Assembly: GCF_016107285.1 (NCBI RefSeq)
Contig: NZ_RCVQ01000008.1
Span: 124,001 to 188,000 of the forward strand
Origin: Roseomonas sp. KE0001
GTDB taxonomy: Bacteria; Pseudomonadota; Alphaproteobacteria; Acetobacterales; Acetobacteraceae
Direction: 5' to 3'
Length of the DNA stretch: 64,000 nt
Below the pieces are notes generated by a model that had not been told where the DNA came from, searched no databases, and saw only the letters and a list, made by a program, of their open reading frames with translations. This document shows, piece after piece, positions 54,251 to 61,795 of this stretch (positions within the stretch are counted from its first letter, which is position 1; each line of letters starts with the position of its first letter). The position numbers were made by a program, and so were the translations under genes.

Positions 54251-54664
54251 ATGGACCAGAAGATCACTATCGCGCGCCCAGCCGCCGAGGTTTTCGACTA
54301 CCTCGCAGATCATCGCCATCTGCGGCATTGGCTGCCTCATCTGCGTCGCGAAGAAGGCCCTCTCCCTGAGGGCGGTCTTAAAGCAGATCGCAGCGCTTTG
54401 AGTTTGGTCTGGTCCTTCGCGCCCGCCGGGCGCTGGCAGATCACCGGCGAGGGCTCAATCTCGACCTTGTGCCTCCATCTCGATACCGAGTTCGCTCAAG
54501 CCGTAGATCCGACTGAAGATGAGAACCCACACGCCGCGGCACTGCATGGAGCTGAGGCGGCGCTGCAAAGCCTGAAGTCTCATATTGAGCAGGCAGAAGG
54601 TGGTGATCCAGACTTGAGAATGCCCCCAGCGTCGCAGCGTTCGTTCGGACAATCCCCGAACTAA
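54251..54664 (+). CDS. SRPBCC-like small protein
   Basis: The 137-residue protein starts with the family pattern ITIARPAAEVFDYLADHRHLRHWLPHLR, the beta strand plus helix of START/polyketide-cyclase-type folds. WSFAPAGRWQITGEG and an acidic C-terminal helix (ENPHAAALHGAEAALQSLKSHIEQ) follow. GGGAG lies about 10 bases before the ATG. It is cargo of the element, downstream of the twin operators. The ligand is unknown. Confidence 0.68.
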   Translation: MDQKITIARPAAEVFDYLADHRHLRHWLPHLRREEGPLPEGGLKADRSALSLVWSFAPAGRWQITGEGSISTLCLHLDTEFAQAVDPTEDENPHAAALHGAEAALQSLKSHIEQAEGGDPDLRMPPASQRSFGQSPN

Positions 54665-54721
54665 ATACGCGTGGGAACATCGCAATAGGGCAGCGATCAG
54701 CCCGCCAGATGGGCGCGGGCG

Positions 54722-54880
54722 CTACGGCATGATGGCAGGAGCATAATGCCCCAGACTTGATATGCGGCTGCCTCCAGAATGGCTTCGTGGTACGGCCGAG
54801 ACATCGAGCATCGCATTCAGCCCGACAAACATTGTCACGCTGGTGATCAGTATCAGCAGAAGAAATTTCGGCGTGGACAT
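54722..54880 (-). CDS. 52-residue single-helix membrane protein
   Basis: The short frame encodes MSTPKFLLLILITSVTMFVG followed by LNAMLDVSAVPRSHSGGSR and SSLGHYAPAIMP. It has one hydrophobic N-terminal helix (signal or anchor) and a polar tail. AGGAG lies 6 bases upstream of the ATG at 54880. It is convergent with the SRPBCC gene. I recognise no family. Confidence 0.55.
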   Translation of the reverse strand: MSTPKFLLLILITSVTMFVGLNAMLDVSAVPRSHSGGSRISSLGHYAPAIMP

Positions 54881-55031
54881 CGCGGGCTCCTACTTTGGCC
54901 CTTATCACAGATCAGTGAGTGAATATCAATCCTGAGTTGATTAGCTGGAATGGTGTTTCCCATCCGATTGACGCGTCCGGCTTATGGAAGCCAGATGGGC
55001 TCGCCTCGTAAGGTAGGGCCCGCCCCGCTCT

Positions 55032-55133
55032 GGAACGCTGATCACCGTTCCCGGAACGCTGACGCGGATCGCTAGTGTTCCACGTAACGCATTGATTTTG
55101 GCCGATGTGGAACGCTGGAACGCTTGGAACGCT
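55032..55133. repeat. Second iteron family, GGAACGCT
   Basis: Five direct copies of GGAACGCT at 55032, 55053, 55109, 55117 and 55126, plus a degenerate inverted copy (GTGTTCCA, 55075-55082). The last three are in tandem at 8-9 base pitch. The space from about 55085 to 55100 is relatively AT-rich (ATTGATTTTGG). The array directly adjoins iteron array copy 2. Confidence 0.8.
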
Positions 55134-55176
55134 GTTTTGCCTACCCTAGGCTCCCGCACCCCGCATGGCCCCGCCT

Positions 55177-55293
55177 GTTCCGACCGTTCCGACCAGCCGC
55201 ACGATGGTCGGAACGCCTTAACATACTGATTTTCTTGACTGTTCCGACCGTTCCGACCGTTCCGACCTGAAAGTCATAGGGGGAGATGAAAAC
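55177..55293 (+). repeat. Iteron array, copy 2 (117 bp)
   Basis: GTTCCGACC at 55177 and 55186, inverted GGTCGGAAC at 55206, then GTTCCGACC at 55241, 55250 and 55259, then AGGGGGAGATGAAAAC at 55278-55293. The gaps are 11, 26 and 10 bases, exactly as in copy 1 (45884-46000), which lies in the opposite orientation 9.2 kb away. Here the array is intergenic, 66 bases from the integrase stop. Confidence 0.92.
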
Positions 55294-55359
55294 GACATTC
55301 GGGTTAGCCTGGGATCGCTTGGGTTTTCCCGGGATCGCTAAATCGGGTTTTGGGGGAAA

Positions 55360-56616
55360 TCACCCGGAACCGGTCGGAACAGGGTTCTGCCCTCGCATCG
55401 CATCCGCGATCCGCCCCGCCACCCGATCGGCGGCTGCCACCAGCACGGCATCGAGGTGGTGCACATACCGCCCCGTCATGGTTCCGGAGGAATGCCCGAT
55501 CATCGCGGCGATGGTCGGCTCGCTGTATCCGAGGTCGGCGGCCATGGAGGCGAAGCCGTGCCGCAGGGTATGCGGCGTCACCCCTTCCAGCCCGGCTTCC
55601 TTGACCAGCCGGCGCCACGCCCCGGTCAGTCCGCCATAGGGTCTCTCAGGCTCCCGGCCGGGGCAGACGTAGGGCCCGCTCCGGCCCAGCCCTTCCAGCA
55701 GATCCACCACCGCCTTGCCGATCGGGCGCACCGAGGCGCCTTCCTTGCTGTCCGCGAGCCGCAGCGCCTGGCCCGGCAGGTCCACCTCCACCCAGCGCAA
55801 GTTCTCGATCTCGCCTCTGCGGCAGCCGGTCAGGGCCAGGAGGCGGATGGCCAGGATGGCGACCTCGCTGCCGGCCTCGGCTTCCCACGTCTCCAGTGCC
55901 TTGCCGAGCTGGCAATAGGTCTCTGGGGTCAGCCGCAGACGCCGCCGGTTGTCCGCGGGCCGCTTCACACCATGCACAGGATTGGCCGGAATGATCCCTT
56001 CGGACACGGCGAAGGAGAGGATACCGCCCAGCAGGCCCATGGTGCGGGTGGCGGCCCCCTTCCCGCCCTCCACGATGGAGCGCCCATGTGGCTTGCCGGT
56101 CTTGATGTCCCGCGCCGCCTTGCCGGCCACCACGTCCCGCATGAACCGCGTCACGTCCGTCCGGGTTAGGTCCGACACCTTCCGATTGCCCAGCAGCGGC
56201 AGGATATGCGCGGCGATCCGGCTCCGGTCAGAGACCAGCGTCGTGGCTTTCTTGGCCGCGCCCCGCTTGCCCAGGATCAGGCCCTTGTCAGCCGCCTCCA
56301 GGTAGCGCTCGCACAACTCCCGCATGGTCAGGGTCTTGCGGCGGGTGGCACGTTCCTCAGCGGGGTCTTCCCCCTGCAGCACGCTGCCCAGGGTAATCAC
56401 GGCCAGTCTTCTGGCCTCTTCCGTCGTCAGCTTGCCATGCACCCCCAAGGACATACGCTTCCGGCCACCGGCCTGAGGGCGGTAGTCGGCGTAATAGACC
56501 CGCCGGCCGGAGGGGAAGACCCGCACGCCGAAGCCCGGCAGATCACTGCACCAGATGAAATAGGCCGCGTCCCGCGGCTCGGCGGCATCCACGATACGCT
56601 TGGTCAGCTTCGCCAT
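55360..56616 (-). CDS. int: Tyrosine-type site-specific integrase
   Basis: The 418-residue recombinase has an N-terminal DUF4102-type arm-binding domain (FGVRVFPSGRRVYYADYR), a SAM-like core-binding domain, and a catalytic domain. The catalytic Arg is in LTGCRRGEIENL, the HxxR box in PHTLRHGFASMAAD, His in MIGHSSGTMTGRY and the nucleophile Tyr in GRYVHH. It lies 171 bases from attR and is transcribed inward. The intact tRNA is at the opposite end of the element. Confidence 0.96.
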   Translation of the reverse strand: MAKLTKRIVDAAEPRDAAYFIWCSDLPGFGVRVFPSGRRVYYADYRPQAGGRKRMSLGVHGKLTTEEARRLAVITLGSVLQGEDPAEERATRRKTLTMRELCERYLEAADKGLILGKRGAAKKATTLVSDRSRIAAHILPLLGNRKVSDLTRTDVTRFMRDVVAGKAARDIKTGKPHGRSIVEGGKGAATRTMGLLGGILSFAVSEGIIPANPVHGVKRPADNRRRLRLTPETYCQLGKALETWEAEAGSEVAILAIRLLALTGCRRGEIENLRWVEVDLPGQALRLADSKEGASVRPIGKAVVDLLEGLGRSGPYVCPGREPERPYGGLTGAWRRLVKEAGLEGVTPHTLRHGFASMAADLGYSEPTIAAMIGHSSGTMTGRYVHHLDAVLVAAADRVAGRIADAMRGQNPVPTGSG

Positions 56617-56640
56617 GACGACCTTTGCCCTGGGCTTCTA

Positions 56641-56660
56641 GTGTCACCAGGGAGTCACCA
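56641..56660. promoter_or_regulatory. Probable integrase arm-type site, right end
   Basis: GTGTCACCAGGGAGTCACCA matches 18 of 20 bases with 39531-39550 in the same orientation, with two GTCACCA cores at the same spacing. It lies between int and attR, within what would be the int promoter. Confidence 0.6.
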
Positions 56661-56787
56661 CGGAAACGGAAATCGGGGAATAGGCGGGAAATTTCCCGAG
56701 ATGGCGCGTGATACCATTCCCGTTCGGAATCAGCGTCTTAGAAAGCTCCAGCCATCTCAGGAAAACTCCAGAAAGCCCCTTTCGAGC

Positions 56788-56835
56788 GCCCTCCGAAGGC
56801 AAAGGTCGTACGTTCGAATCGTATCGGGTCCGCCA
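56788..56835 (+). repeat. attR: 48-bp duplicate of the tRNA-Arg 3' half
   Basis: Exact copy of 39437-39484 without the 5' half of the tRNA, so it is not a functional tRNA. It marks the right junction between the element and the chromosome. Confidence 0.95.
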
Positions 56836-56967
56836 GTCTTTTCAAGCATTTAGCTTTCAGCCGCCCTGCCCGACCGCGGCGTCCAGCCAGCAGCCCCACG
56901 GCTTGTCATCAGCCGCCGAATGAACCTGATCGTGGTGATTTCGGACGTAAAGAGGCAGGTGAGGCGG

Positions 56968-56999
56968 GCCTGTCCGGTGGCATCGAGCGCCGGACAGGC
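56968..56999. terminator. Hairpin after the formaldehyde-dehydrogenase-like gene
   Basis: Perfect 10-bp arms GCCTGTCCGG and CCGGACAGGC with a 12-base loop, eight bases past the minus-strand stop at 57008. No U-tract follows. Confidence 0.55.
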
Positions 57000-57007
57000 G
57001 GCAGACC

Positions 57008-58177
57008 TCACGGCTTGAGGACAACCTTGATGCAGCCATCCTTCTTGTCGCGGAAGGTTTTGTAGAGGCCCGGCCCCTCCTCCAGCGGCGCGGTGTGCGT
57101 GATGACGAAGGCAGGGTCGATCTCGCCCTTCTGAATCCGCTCCAGCAACATGGGCAGGTAGTGCTGCACCGGTGTCTGCGCCATGCGGAAGGTCAGGCCG
57201 CGGTTGATGGCCGATCCCATGGGGATCTTGTCCAGCAACCCACCATAGACGCCGACGATGGAGACGATGCCGAAGTTGCGGCAGCAATGGATGGCCTGCC
57301 GCAGCACATGGGGCCGATCGGTGCCCATGAAGGTCGCGACCTTCACGCGGTCCAGGACCGCATCCAGCGAGCCTGTGGCGCTCGCCTCCGTGCCCACCGC
57401 GTCGATGCAGGCATCCGCGCCGCGGCCCGCTGTCAGTTCCATGATCCGGTCGTAGACGTCATCCTGCTTGAAATCGAGGACGAGTGCGCCGGCCTGCCGC
57501 GCCATCTCCAGGCGCTCCGGAACCGTGTCGATCGCGATGACGCGCTCGGCGCCCAGCAGGAAGGCGCTGCGGATCGCGAACTGGCCGACCGGCCCGCAAC
57601 CCCAGATGGCCACGGTCTCACCGCCCCGCAGATCGCAGAACTCGGCGGCCATATACCCTGTCGGGAAGATGTCCGAGAGGAACAGGACCTGCTCGTCCGT
57701 CATCCCGTCCGGAACCTTGATCGGCCCCACATCGGCATAGGGCACGCGCAGATACTCGGCCTGTCCGCCCGCGAAGCCGCCCAGGAGATGCGAGTAGCCG
57801 AACAGGCCGGCGGGGGAGTTGCCCCAGAGCTTGGCGGCCTTCTCGCGGTTCGGGTTGGAACGCTCGCAGCCGGAGAAGAAGCCCTTCCGGCAGAAGAAGC
57901 ATTCGCCGCAGGCGATGGTGAAGGGCACGACCACGCGGTCGCCGACCTTCAGCTTGTGGTTGTCGCGGCCGACCTCGACCACCTCGCCCATCGTCTCGTG
58001 CCCGAGGACATCCCCTTTCTCCATCGAAGGAATGACGTGGTCGTAGAGATGGACGTCCGAGCCGCAGATGGCGCAGGAAGTGACCTTGATGATGGCGTCA
58101 CGCCCATCCTCTATCCTCGGGTCCGGGACGCTCTCGCAACGGATGTCGCCTTTCCCGTGCCAAGTCAGTGCCTTCAT
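57008..58177 (-). CDS. Zinc-dependent alcohol dehydrogenase, glutathione-independent formaldehyde-dehydrogenase-like
   Basis: The 389-residue MDR-family protein binds catalytic zinc through [12 protein letters not shown] and [12 protein letters not shown], and structural zinc through [15 protein letters not shown]. It has an NAD-binding GCGPVGQFA. The insertion [15 protein letters not shown] and overall length match the FdhA-like clade that dismutates or oxidises formaldehyde. The ATG at 58177 follows GGAGG; the open frame upstream is discarded. It is a single gene with its own hairpin terminator. Confidence 0.88.
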   Translation of the reverse strand: MKALTWHGKGDIRCESVPDPRIEDGRDAIIKVTSCAICGSDVHLYDHVIPSMEKGDVLGHETMGEVVEVGRDNHKLKVGDRVVVPFTIACGECFFCRKGFFSGCERSNPNREKAAKLWGNSPAGLFGYSHLLGGFAGGQAEYLRVPYADVGPIKVPDGMTDEQVLFLSDIFPTGYMAAEFCDLRGGETVAIWGCGPVGQFAIRSAFLLGAERVIAIDTVPERLEMARQAGALVLDFKQDDVYDRIMELTAGRGADACIDAVGTEASATGSLDAVLDRVKVATFMGTDRPHVLRQAIHCCRNFGIVSIVGVYGGLLDKIPMGSAINRGLTFRMAQTPVQHYLPMLLERIQKGEIDPAFVITHTAPLEEGPGLYKTFRDKKDGCIKVVLKP

Positions 58178-58553
58178 GGGATTCGCCTCCATCTGGATCT
58201 GGCCGCCGGACCATAACGTCGCGACCCCGACGGAGATCGACGCCGTTCCGTCATCACATCCCGCTGTGGCTTGGGCCTGACCATGAGCGGCCGGCCGCTC
58301 TCCCTGGCTGCGCGGCGTGGCGGGCTCTGGCGCGGCAATAACCTCCTCCACCCTGCGGAGTTGAGCATGGGAACGCCGTTCCGCAGGAGACAAAGCGTGC
58401 CCAGACAGGACGTGCCGCCATGGAAGCAGGCTGGTTCAGGCGCCTGGCGCGCCATCCGGCGGGATCCTTCCCCACGTGACTGACGCGCCCCCCTCCCTTG
58501 ACGGGCCAGCGCCCCTCCTCCCCTGCGAATCCCTGCCACCCCCTCCCGACGTC
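58178..58553. other. Divergent intergenic region
   Basis: About 375 bases between the dehydrogenase and the first glycosyltransferase. It should contain both promoters, but I see no convincing -35/-10 pair or palindrome. A 70-residue plus-strand frame (58271-58483) lacks a Shine-Dalgarno and has random-looking composition. If the glycosyltransferase starts at the GTG at 58476 the gap is shorter. Confidence 0.4.
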
Positions 58554-59672
58554 ATGATGGAAAGCCTCGACGGACTTCCGCCGCGCCTGAGGATCGCGCT
58601 CATCGCGCACCTGAAGTATCCGATCGCCGAGCCCTTCGCCGGCGGCCTGGAGATGCATACCCATCTCCTGGCACGCCATCTTCTGGCGCGGGGCCATGAT
58701 GTCACCCTGTTCGCCGCCGAGGCCTCGGACGTGGCGCTCGAGCCCTGCTGCGTCTGCCCCGCGACGGGGACGCCGGCCACGCCCTTCGCCGCCAGGCTCA
58801 CCGCCCTCCGCGAGCGCCGCGCCTATGCGGAGATCATGGCGAGCATCGCGCGGGGCGGGTTCGACGTGGTGCATAACAATTCCCTGCACGCCCTGCCGCT
58901 GCTCGCGGCGCACCGGCTGCCGGTGCCGTTCGTCACCGCCCTGCATTGCCCGCCTTTCCCGGCGCTGGAGAAGGGCGTGAGGGGCCGCGTCAGGCCGGAC
59001 CTTCGCTTCGTCGCCGTGTCCGAGGTGGTGCGCGGGATGTGGCGGAGCCTCCTGCCGGTCGATGCCGTCATCCCGAACGGCATCGACCTCGACCGCTTCC
59101 GGCCCCGCCTGGAGCCGGCGCCGGAGCGGCATGCCATCTGGTCCGGCCGCCTCGTCCCCGAGAAGGGCGCGCATCTCGCCATTGCCGCGGCCCGCCTGGC
59201 CGGCATGCCGCTGCGGATCGCCGGACCGCTGAGCGACCCGGACTACTGGCGGGCCGAGGTGGCGCCGATGCTGGGCGCGGACGTCACCTACCTGGGCCAT
59301 CTGAACCACGCCGCCCTGTCGCGGGCCGTCGCGGCGGCCTCCGTCGCGGTCATCACCCCCCGCTGGGAGGAACCCTATGGCCTGGTCGTGGCCGAGGCCC
59401 TGGCCTGCGGCACGCCCGTCGCCGGCTTCTCGCGCGGCGCCCTGCCGGAGCTGACGGATGCCGCCACGGGCCGCCTCGCCCCCGCCGACGACGTCCGCGC
59501 GCTGGCCCGCGCCATTCCCGCCGCCGCCACCCTCTCGCGCGCCGATTGCCGGGCCCGCGCGGAAGCGATCTGCGATGCCCTCGCCATGGTGGACGCCTAT
59601 GAGGCGCTGTATCGCCGGGAGATCGCCTGCGGGGCCGGCCGCCACGGCCTTGTCGGCGGCACCGTGTCGTGA
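58554..59672 (+). CDS. GT4-type glycosyltransferase
   Basis: The protein of about 372 residues has a GT-B fold: N-terminal LRIALIAHLKYPIAEPFAGGLEMHTHLLARHL (key: GGLE.H), the middle VIPNGIDLDRFRP, SGRLVPEKGAHLAI, and the retaining-GT4 motif PRWEEPYGLVVAEALACGTPV. It probably builds an extracellular or surface glycan. The start is uncertain: ATGs at 58554/58557 or the GTG at 58476. Its stop overlaps the start of the next transferase (GTGA). Confidence 0.88.
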   Translation: MMESLDGLPPRLRIALIAHLKYPIAEPFAGGLEMHTHLLARHLLARGHDVTLFAAEASDVALEPCCVCPATGTPATPFAARLTALRERRAYAEIMASIARGGFDVVHNNSLHALPLLAAHRLPVPFVTALHCPPFPALEKGVRGRVRPDLRFVAVSEVVRGMWRSLLPVDAVIPNGIDLDRFRPRLEPAPERHAIWSGRLVPEKGAHLAIAAARLAGMPLRIAGPLSDPDYWRAEVAPMLGADVTYLGHLNHAALSRAVAAASVAVITPRWEEPYGLVVAEALACGTPVAGFSRGALPELTDAATGRLAPADDVRALARAIPAAATLSRADCRARAEAICDALAMVDAYEALYRREIACGAGRHGLVGGTVS

Positions 59673-60724
59673 GCGGCCCGCCCTGTGTCGTCTGCGTGCC
59701 GGCGCGGAACGAGGCGGAGGCGCTGCCGGATCTGGTGTCCGCGCTGGCCGGCCAGGACACGCCGGGGCGCCTCCGGGTCGTGGTGGCGGCGAACAACTGC
59801 ACCGACGGCACGGCGGACCTCCTGCGCGCGCTGGCGGGGCGCACGCCACGCCTGTCGCTCCGTGTGCTCGAGATCACGCTGCCCACTGCGCGTGCCCGGG
59901 TCGGCGTGGCCCGTGGCCTCGCGATGGATGCGGGCGCGGCCTGGCTGCGGGAGGAGGGCGTGGCGGAGGGTGCGCTGATCAGCACGGATGCCGATGCCGT
60001 GCCGCCGCCCGGCTGGGTCTCCGCCCAGCTCGGCGCGCTCGCGCGGGGCGCCGAGGCCGTCGGCGGCGAGCTCCGGCTGCTGGAGCATCCGGACCGGCCT
60101 CTGCCGGCCTGGCTGACGGAGGCGCGCGCCCGCGTCGCGCGCTACTGGTCCGCCGTGCGCGGCCTGGCCCACCGGATCGACCCCCTGCCGCATGATCCGC
60201 CGCCCCGGCATGGCGACCATACCGGCGCCAGCCTGGCGGTCACGGCCGCCGCCTACCGTGCCGCAGGCGGCGTGCCGCCGCTGGAGAGGCAGGAGGATCT
60301 CGCCCTCGTCGCCGCCATCGAGCGGATGGGCGGCCGGCTGCGCCACGCGCCCGAGGCCTGGGTGCGGGTCTCGGCGCGCGAGGATGGCCGGGCGCCGGGC
60401 GGCATGGCCGAGGAGATGCGGAAATGGCGGCGCGTGGCCGAGGGCGCCGAGGCGCACCTCCTGCCCGACGCCGCCCATTGGCGGGCGGTGTTCCGCCGCC
60501 GCCGCGCCCTGCGCCAGGGCTTCATCGAAGGCCCCGGGGCGGTCGCCGCCCGGCTCGGGGCCGATCCCGCCCTGCTGGCGGCGGTCGCGCGGGAGAGCGT
60601 GAACGGGATCGCCTTCGTCGCGCGGGCCGAGCCCCTGCTGCCGCCGCTGGCGCCGCGCTGGGAGGCCATCGAGGCCGTCATTCCGGTGCTGGAGGCGATG
60701 GCCCTGGAGACACGGGCCGCATGA
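59669..60724 (+). CDS. GT2-family glycosyltransferase
   Basis: The 351-residue GT-A protein has VVCVPARNEAEALPDLVSAL, VVVAANNCTDGTADLL, the metal motif ISTDADAVPPPGW and an LERQEDLALVAAIERMGG acceptor segment. The GTG start at 59669 overlaps the previous stop by 4 bases. Three tandem 14-base copies of GGGCCGCATGANGG cover its stop and the next start. Confidence 0.87.
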   Translation: MSGPPCVVCVPARNEAEALPDLVSALAGQDTPGRLRVVVAANNCTDGTADLLRALAGRTPRLSLRVLEITLPTARARVGVARGLAMDAGAAWLREEGVAEGALISTDADAVPPPGWVSAQLGALARGAEAVGGELRLLEHPDRPLPAWLTEARARVARYWSAVRGLAHRIDPLPHDPPPRHGDHTGASLAVTAAAYRAAGGVPPLERQEDLALVAAIERMGGRLRHAPEAWVRVSAREDGRAPGGMAEEMRKWRRVAEGAEAHLLPDAAHWRAVFRRRRALRQGFIEGPGAVAARLGADPALLAAVARESVNGIAFVARAEPLLPPLAPRWEAIEAVIPVLEAMALETRAA

Positions 60725-60748
60725 CGGGGGCCGCATGATGGGGGCCGC

Positions 60749-61795
60749 ATGAGGCCGATCGGCTACTACGTGCATCACCATGGCTTCGGCCACTGGCAAC
60801 GCGCGGCCGCCCTGGCCCGCCTGCTGCGGCGGCCCTGCACCCTGCTCGGCACCTTCCCCGAAAGCGTCACGCGCGCGGCACCCTGTCCGGTGGTGCCCTT
60901 GCCGGACGACGCGCCCACCGGCGCGGAACCGCCCGATCCCGGGGGCGTGCCGGGGCTGCATTACGCCCCGCTGGGGCATGACGGTCTCCGCCGGCGGGTC
61001 GCGCGGATGGCGGGCTGGATCGCCGAGGCCCGCCCGGCGCTGATGGTGGTGGATGTCTCGGTGGAGGTCGCGCTGCTGTCGCGGCTGATGTCCACGCCCT
61101 TCCTCTACGTCCGCCTGGCGGGGCTGCGGGACGATCCGCCGCACCTCGCCGCCTTCCGCGCGGCGGCGGCCCTGCTCGCCCCCTTTCCCCGCCCGCTGGA
61201 GGCGGAGGGGATGCCGGAGGGAATGCCGGACTGGGTCCTGGACAGGACGTTCCATGCCGGCTTCCTGGCGGGGCCGTCGATCCGGCCCTCGGAGGGGGGC
61301 GGCATCCTCGCCGTCTTCGGGCGCGGCGGGAGCGGCGGTGACGCGGAGGCGCTGGCCCTGGCGGCGCGCGCCACGCCGCGGTGGCGATGGCGCGCCATCG
61401 GCCTGCTGCGCGGCGATGCGGCGCCGCCGCCCAATCTCGAGCTGCTGGGCTGGCGGGAGGACGCCCGGCCGCTGCTGGCCGGGGCGGATCTGGTCATCGG
61501 CGGCGCCGGGGACGGCCTGCTGGCCGAGGTCGCCGCGCTCGGCAAGCGCTTCCTGTGCCTGCCCGAGCCGCGGCCCTTCGGGGAACAGCACCACAAGGCC
61601 CGCCGCCTCGCCGCGCTGGGCGCCGCGGTGGTGCGGGAGGCCTGGCCGGCGGCGGAGGACTGGCCCGCGCTGCTCGCCCAGGCCATGGCGCTGGACCCGG
61701 GCCGCATCGCCGCGCTCCACGATCCCGGCGCCCTCGCGAGGTGCGCGGCCTTCATCGACGCGGAGGCGGATCGCGCCGCGCGCCCGGGTCAGTAG
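60749..61795 (+). CDS. GT-B glycosyltransferase (MurG/UGT-like fold)
   Basis: The 348-residue protein begins MRPIGYYVHHHGFGHWQRAA, the HHGFGH motif of a group of bacterial transferases. It ends with a nucleotide-sugar site of UGT type (GADLVIGGAGDGLLAEVAALGKRFLCLP ... GEQHHKARRL; key: GGAGDG and EQ.HKA). The donor is not predictable. It is the last gene of the three-gene plus-strand unit and overlaps the next gene's end by 7 bases on the other strand. Confidence 0.8.
   Translation: MRPIGYYVHHHGFGHWQRAAALARLLRRPCTLLGTFPESVTRAAPCPVVPLPDDAPTGAEPPDPGGVPGLHYAPLGHDGLRRRVARMAGWIAEARPALMVVDVSVEVALLSRLMSTPFLYVRLAGLRDDPPHLAAFRAAAALLAPFPRPLEAEGMPEGMPDWVLDRTFHAGFLAGPSIRPSEGGGILAVFGRGGSGGDAEALALAARATPRWRWRAIGLLRGDAAPPPNLELLGWREDARPLLAGADLVIGGAGDGLLAEVAALGKRFLCLPEPRPFGEQHHKARRLAALGAAVVREAWPAAEDWPALLAQAMALDPGRIAALHDPGALARCAAFIDAEADRAARPGQ

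Larger units (their letters stand above)
39437..56835 (-). mobile_element. Capsid-forming phage-satellite-like integrated element
   Basis: A 17.4 kb element bounded by 48-bp direct repeats of the tRNA-Arg 3' half. From right to left it contains a tyrosine integrase, twin iteron families, a short cargo zone, an XRE repressor, and then a minus-strand gene train. The train runs: palindrome-rich regulator, zinc-finger protein, unknown MerR-like protein, AlpA-like protein, three small unknowns, primase, DUF927 helicase, portal, protease, HK97 capsid, small structural protein, HNH, TerS and TerL. No tail, baseplate, holin or endolysin gene is present, yet the head genes are intact and overlap tightly. 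This matches capsid-forming PICI satellites that borrow tails from helper phages; a prophage that lost its tail block is the alternative. Confidence 0.85.

Noticed and set aside
54941-55159. 72-residue open frame over the GGAACGCT iterons
   Set aside because: It is created by the repeats themselves, has no Shine-Dalgarno and no natural composition.
39485-56787. Complete temperate prophage
   Set aside because: No tail, tape-measure, baseplate, holin or endolysin genes, and no room for them between terL and attL.
56850-57287. 145-residue minus-strand frame next to attR
   Set aside because: It overlaps the dehydrogenase gene in another frame and covers its hairpin terminator; the product lacks any domain.
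58271-58483. 70-residue plus-strand frame upstream of the first glycosyltransferase
   Set aside because: No Shine-Dalgarno site and no recognisable pattern; it probably covers the promoter region.
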